Part shown: piece after piece, positions 58,966 through 64,000 of the stretch
Layout: every line of letters starts with the position of its first letter
Position numbering within the stretch: position 1 is the stretch's first letter
Assembly: GCA_964016885.1 (NCBI GenBank)
Contig: OZ024742.1
Span: 7,131,662-7,195,661 of the forward strand
Direction of reading: 5' to 3'
Source: Eledone cirrhosa
Taxonomy: Eukaryota; Mollusca; Cephalopoda; Octopoda; Eledonidae
Length of the DNA: 64,000 nucleotides
Translations under genes and position numbers: made by a program
The notes under the pieces: generated by a model
What the model was told of the DNA's origin: nothing
Seen by the model: only the letters and a program-made list of their open reading frames with translations
Database searches by the model: none

Positions 58966-60177
58966 TTAAATAACAACACAACAAACAACAGCAACTGTAA
59001 CAATAACAACACAACCAACAACAGCAACAATGACAATAACAACACAACCAACAACAGCAACAATGACAATAACAACAGAACCAGCAACAGCAACGATGAC
59101 ATTAACAACACAACCAACAACAGCAACAATGACAACAACAACATAACCAACAACAGCAACAATTAAGTAACAACACGACCAACAACAGCAACAATGACAA
59201 TAACAACACAACCAACAACAGCAACAATGACAATAACAACACAACCAACAACCGCAACAATGACAATAACAACACAACCAACAACAGCAATAATGACAAT
59301 AACAACACGACCAACAAAAGCAACAATGACAATAACAACACGACCAACAACAGCAACGATGACAATAAAACAAAACCAACAACAGCAACAGTGACAATAA
59401 CAACACAACCACCAACATGAACAATGACAGTAACAACACAACCAACAACAGCAACAGTGACAATAACAACACAACCAACAACAGCAACAATGACAATAAC
59501 AACACAACCAACAACAGCAACAATGACAATAACAACACAACCAACAACAGCAACAATGACAATAATAACACAACCAACAACAGCAACAATGACAATAACA
59601 ACAAAACCAACAACAGCAACAATGACAATAACAACACAACCAACAACCGCAACAATGACAATAACAACAGGACCAACAACAGCAATAACGACAATAACAA
59701 CAAAACCAAAGACAGCAATAATGACAATAACAACACAACCAACAACAGCAATAATGACAATAACAACACAACCAACAACAGCAATAATGACAATAACAAC
59801 ACAACCAACAACAGCAATAATGACAATAACAACACAACCAACAACAGCAACAATGACAATAACAACACAACCAACAACCGCAACAATGACAATAACAACA
59901 CAACCAACAACAGCAACAATGACAACAACAACACAACCAACAACAATGACAATAATAAAAAATCCAATAACAGCAACAATGACAAAAACAACACAACCAA
60001 CAACAGCAACAATGACAATAACAACACAACCAACAACAGCAACAATGACAATAACAACACAACCAACAACAGCAACAATGACAATAACAAGACAACCAAC
60101 AACAGCAACAATGACAATAACAACACGACCAACAACAGCAACAATGACAATAACAACACAACCAACAACAGCAACAA
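58965..60177. repeat. 1,212-bp tandem higher-order repeat, copy 1
   Basis: B starts with an unusual CACAACAAACAACAGCAAC plus TGTAACAATAAC unit and ends in ATTAAGT at 59162. CCGCAAC, CAAAAGC, an A unit, ACCACCAACATG, AACAGGACC, ACCAAAGACAGC and four CAATAATG units follow. The same series starts again at 60177. Confidence 0.85.
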
Positions 60178-61356
60178 TTAAATAACAACACAACAAACAA
60201 CAGCAACTGTAACAATAACAACACAACCAACAACAGCAACAATGACAATAACAACACAACCAACAACAGCAACAATGACAATAACAACAGAACCAGCAAC
60301 AGCAACGATGACATTAACAACACAACCAACAACAGCAACAATGACAACAACAACATAACCAACAACAGCAACAATTAAGTAACAACACGACCAACAACAG
60401 CAACAATGACAATAACAACACAACCAACAACAGCAACAATGACAATAACAACACAACCAACAACCGCAACAATGACAATAACAACACAACCAACAACAGC
60501 AATAATGACAATAACAACACGACCAACAAAAGCAACAATGACAATAACAACACGACCAACAACAGCAACGATGACAATAAAACAAAACCAACAACAGCAA
60601 CAGTGACAATAACAACACAACCACCAACATCAACAATGACAGTAACAACACAACCAACAACAGCAACAGTGACAATAACAACACAACCAACAACAGCAAC
60701 AATGACAATAACAACACAACCAACAACAGCAACAATGACAATAACAACACAACCAACAACAGCAACAATGACAATAATAACACAACCAACAACAGCAACA
60801 ATGACAATAACAACAAAACCAACAACAGCAACAATGACAATAACAACACAACCAACAACCGCAACAATGACAATAACAACAGGACCAACAACAGCAATAA
60901 CGACAATAACAACAAAACCAAAGACAGCAATAATGACAATAACAACACAACCAACAACAGCAATAATGACAATAACAACACAACCAACAACAGCAATAAT
61001 GACAATAACAACACAACCAACAACAGCAATAATGACAATAACAACACAACCAACAACCGCAACAATGACAATAACAACACAACCAACAACAGCAACAATG
61101 ACAACAACAACACAACCAACAACAATGACAATAATAAAAAATCCAATAACAGCAACAATGACAAAAACAACACAACCAACAACAGCAACAATGACAATAA
61201 CAACACAACCAACAACAGCAACAATGACAATAACAACACAACCAACAACAGCAACAATGACAATATCAACACGACCAACAACAGCAACAATGACAATAAC
61301 AACACAACCAACAACAGCAACAATGACAATAGCAACACAACCAACAATATCAACAA
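60177..61356. repeat. 1,212-bp tandem higher-order repeat, copy 2
   Basis: Offset 1,212 from copy 1 up to about 61040, then 1,179 after loss of one unit. The ATG in copy 1 near 59417 (ACCACCAACATGAAC) reads ATC here, so copy 1 carries the private change. After about 61340 the sequence departs to ATATC and AACAGGACC units. Confidence 0.82.
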
Positions 61357-63558
61357 TGACAATAACAACACAACCAACAACAGCAATAATGACAATAACA
61401 ACAAAACCAACAACAGCAACAATGACAATAACAACACAACCAACAACCGCAACAATGACAATAACAACAGGACCAACAACAGCAACAGTGACAATAACAA
61501 CACAACCAACAACAGCAACAATGACAATAACAACACAACCAACAACAGCAACAATGACAATAACAACACAACCAACAACAGCAACAATGACAATAACAAC
61601 ACAACCAAACTATCAACACTGACAATAACAACAAAACCAACAACAGCAACAATGACAATAACAACACAACCAACAACAGCAACAATGACAATAACAACAT
61701 AACCAACAACAGCAACAATGACAACAACAACATAACCAACAACAGCAGCAATTAAATAACAACACGACCAACAACAGCAACAATGACAATAACAACACAA
61801 CCAACAACAGCAACAATGACAATAACAACACAACCAACAACCGCAACAATGACAATAACAACACAACCAACAACAGCAATAATGACAATAACAACACGAC
61901 CAACAAAAGCAACAATGACAATAACAACACGACCAACAACAGCAACGATGACAATAAAACAAAACCAACAACAGCAACAGTGACAATAACAACACAACCA
62001 CCAACATCAACAATGACAGTAACAACACAACCAACAACAGCAACAGTGAAAATAACAACACAACCAACAACAGCAACAATGACAATAACAACAAAACCAA
62101 CAACAGCAACAATGACAATAACAACACAACCAACAACAGCAATAATGACAATAACAACACAACCAACAACAGCAACAATGACAATGACAACACAACCAAC
62201 AACAGCAACAATGACAATAACAACACAACCAACAACAGCAATAATGACAATAACAACACAACCAACAACAGCAATAATGACAATAACAACAAAACCAACA
62301 ACAGCAACAATGACAATAACAACACAACCAACAACAGCAATAATGACAATAACAACACAACCAACAACAGCAACAATGACAATGACAACACAACCAACAA
62401 CAGCAACAATGACAATAACAACACAACCAACAACAGCAATAATGACAATAACAACACGACCAACAACAGCAACAATGACAATAACAACACAACCAACAAC
62501 AGCAATAATGACAATAAGAACACAACCAACAACAGCAACAATGACAATAACAACACAACCAACAATATCAACAATGACAGTAACAACACAACCAACAACA
62601 GCAACAGTGAAAATAACAACACAACCAACAACAGCAACAATGACAATAACAACAAAACCAACAACAGCAACAATGACAATAACAACACAACCAACAACAG
62701 CAACAGTGACAATAACAACACAACCAACAACAGCAACAATGACAATAACAACACAACCAACAACAGCAACAATGACAATAACAACACAACCAACAACAGC
62801 AACAATGACAATAATAACACAACCAACAACAGCAACAATGACAATAACAACAAAACCAACAACAGCAACAATGACAATAACAACACAACCAACAACCGCA
62901 ACAATGACAATAACAACAGGACCAACAACAGCTATAACGACAATAACAACAAAACCAAAGACAGCAATAATGACAATAACAACACAACCAACAACAGCAA
63001 TAATGACAACAACAACACAACCAACAACAGCAATAATGACAATAACAACACAACCAACAACAGTAATAATGACAATAACAACACAACCAACAACAGCAAC
63101 AATGACAATAACAACACAACCAACAACCGCAACAATGACAATAACAACACAACCAACAACAGCAACAATGACAACAACAACACAACCAACAACAATGACA
63201 ATAATAACAAATCCAATAACAGCAACAATGACAAAAACAACACAACCAACAACAGCAACAATGACAATAACAACACAACCAACAACAGCAACAATGACAA
63301 TAACAACACAACCAACAACAGCAACAATGACAATATCAACACGACCAACAACAGCAACAATGACAATAACAACACAACCAACAACAGCAACAATGACAAT
63401 AGCAACACAACCAACAATATCAACAATGACAATAACAACACAACCAACAACAGCAATAATGACAATAACAACACAACCAACAACAGCAACAATGACAATA
63501 ACAACACAACCAACAACAGCAACAATGAAAATAACAACACAACCAACAATAGCAACAA
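61356..63558. repeat. Right-end subfamily, block 3
   Basis: CCAAACTATCAACACTGAC recurs near 61605. A solitary B right half ends at 61751, and 61752-62060 matches 60375-60700 at offset 1,377. Two copies of a six-unit run with GACAATGACAACAC lie near 62120-62290 and 62320-62440 (offset about 198 bp). AACAGGACC / ACCAAAGACAGC and the 24-bp ACAACAATGAC unit follow near 62915 and 63190. The block closes in a C doublet at 63558. Confidence 0.75.
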
Positions 63559-64000
63559 TTAAATAACAACAGCAACAATTAAATAACAACACAACCAACA
63601 ACAGCAACAATGACAATAACAACACAACCATCAACGGCAATAATGACAATAACAACACAACCAACAACAGCAACAGTGACAATAACAACACAACCAACAA
63701 CAGCAACAATGACAATAACAACACAACCAACAACAGCAACAATGACAATAACAACACAACCAACAACAGCAACAATGACAATAACAACACAACCAAACTA
63801 TCAACACTGACAATAACAACAAAACCAACAACAGCAACAATGACAATAACAACACAACCAACAACAGCAACAATGACAATAACAACATAACCAACAACAG
63901 CAACAATGACAATAACAACAAAACCAACAACAGCAACAGTGACAATAAGAACACAACCAACAACAGCAACAATGACAATAACAACACAACCAACAATATC
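63558..64000. repeat. C doublet and array continuing off the right edge
   Basis: After C the units carry ACCATCAACGGC, CAGTGAC, the CCAAACTATCAACACTGAC marker near 63793, an AACATAACC unit near 63886 and AATAAGAAC. The last bases are inside an ATATC unit, so the array continues beyond the window. Confidence 0.9.

Larger units (their letters stand above)
1479..64000. repeat. Giant 33-bp minisatellite array (about 62.5 kb, open at right edge)
   Basis: From about 1479 to the end, nearly every 33 bp repeats one unit; a canonical copy is 1508-1540, which ends in the 20-mer ACAACACAACCAACAACAGC. Composition per unit is 19 A, 10 C, 2 G, 2 T. Length divided by 33 gives roughly 1,900 units. Most units differ from consensus by zero to two substitutions at a small set of positions: CACAACC to CACGACC or CAAAACC, AACAATGAC to AACAGTGAC or AATAATGAC, ACAGCAAC to ATATCAAC, GACAATAAC to GACATTAAC or GACACTAAC. 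Indels are rare and mostly confined to landmark units. No spacer, gene or transposon interrupts it. The right end lies beyond the window. Exact left edge is uncertain by a few bases (1475-1482). Confidence 0.98.

Noticed and set aside
1479..64000. CRISPR array
   Set aside because: Units are about 33 bp but directly adjacent with no unique spacers, and the flank is eukaryotic.
1479..64000. Telomeric or G-quadruplex repeat
   Set aside because: The G-rich strand has only one GG per unit and no GGG. The unit is unlike TTAGGG.
1479..64000. Centromeric satellite
   Set aside because: Size and higher-order structure would be compatible, but nothing in the sequence shows kinetochore association and the unit is far shorter than a nucleosome length. 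Left as an open possibility only.

Overview
The window looks like a stretch of cephalopod mollusc (probably octopus-type) nuclear DNA. The evidence for the lineage is one tRNA-derived SINE at 63-244. Its B-box region, GAGGTTAACTTTGCCTTTCATCC core and CGGGGTCGATAAAATAAAGTACCAG-like body match, from memory, the abundant cephalopod SINEs. No bacterial, rRNA or tRNA gene was seen, and no convincing protein-coding gene.

Layout. Positions 1-1478 are ordinary AT-rich single-copy flank. They hold the SINE inside a perfect 12-bp target-site duplication, a 600-bp stretch with one stem-loop, a compound AC/AT/CTAT microsatellite (865-1121), and a short flank with a 10-bp-stem hairpin (1259-1283). From about 1479 to the right edge (64000) the window is one uninterrupted minisatellite. 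Its unit is 33 bp and it spans about 62.5 kb, or roughly 1,900 units. It runs off the window, so its right border is unknown.

The 33-bp unit (a canonical copy is 1508-1540) has 19 A, 10 C, 2 G and 2 T on the + strand, so that strand is 88% A+C. It looks like a mutated run of eleven AAC triplets. Because 33 is divisible by 3 and the unit has stop codons in only one of six frames, very long open frames (up to 1,648 codons on the minus strand) appear on both strands. I treat them as a composition artefact. The two open + frames would read as an Asn-rich 11-mer (NNSNNDNNNTT) and a mucin-like Thr/Pro 11-mer (TITTQPTTATM).

Above the 33-bp level the array has strong higher-order structure. A 197-bp landmark module (B) occurs 23 times from 11.4 kb rightwards. 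A TTAAAT doublet 20 bp apart (C) occurs 17 times. B is followed either by a D block ending at C (exactly 596 bp in six copies, 927 bp in three, 791 bp in one) or by an X block ending at the next B. Left of 11.4 kb the landmarks are instead pairs of 32-bp units (A). Whole segments have been copied repeatedly: offsets of 2,670, 1,648, 3,082, 3,487, 12,264/12,113, 8,503, 3,778, 1,054, 4,039/4,072, 2,492/2,459, 1,212 and 1,377 bp can be followed by eye. The largest is a 7.2-kb segment (18.88-26.09 kb) repeated almost unchanged at 31.14-38.20 kb.

Nothing here works as an operon or pathway. The biology is repeat turnover: microsatellite to minisatellite, to higher-order blocks, to multi-kilobase segmental copies. 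The one place where genic sequence might meet the array is a weak candidate ORF (1325-2965) that starts in unique flank and runs into the repeats.
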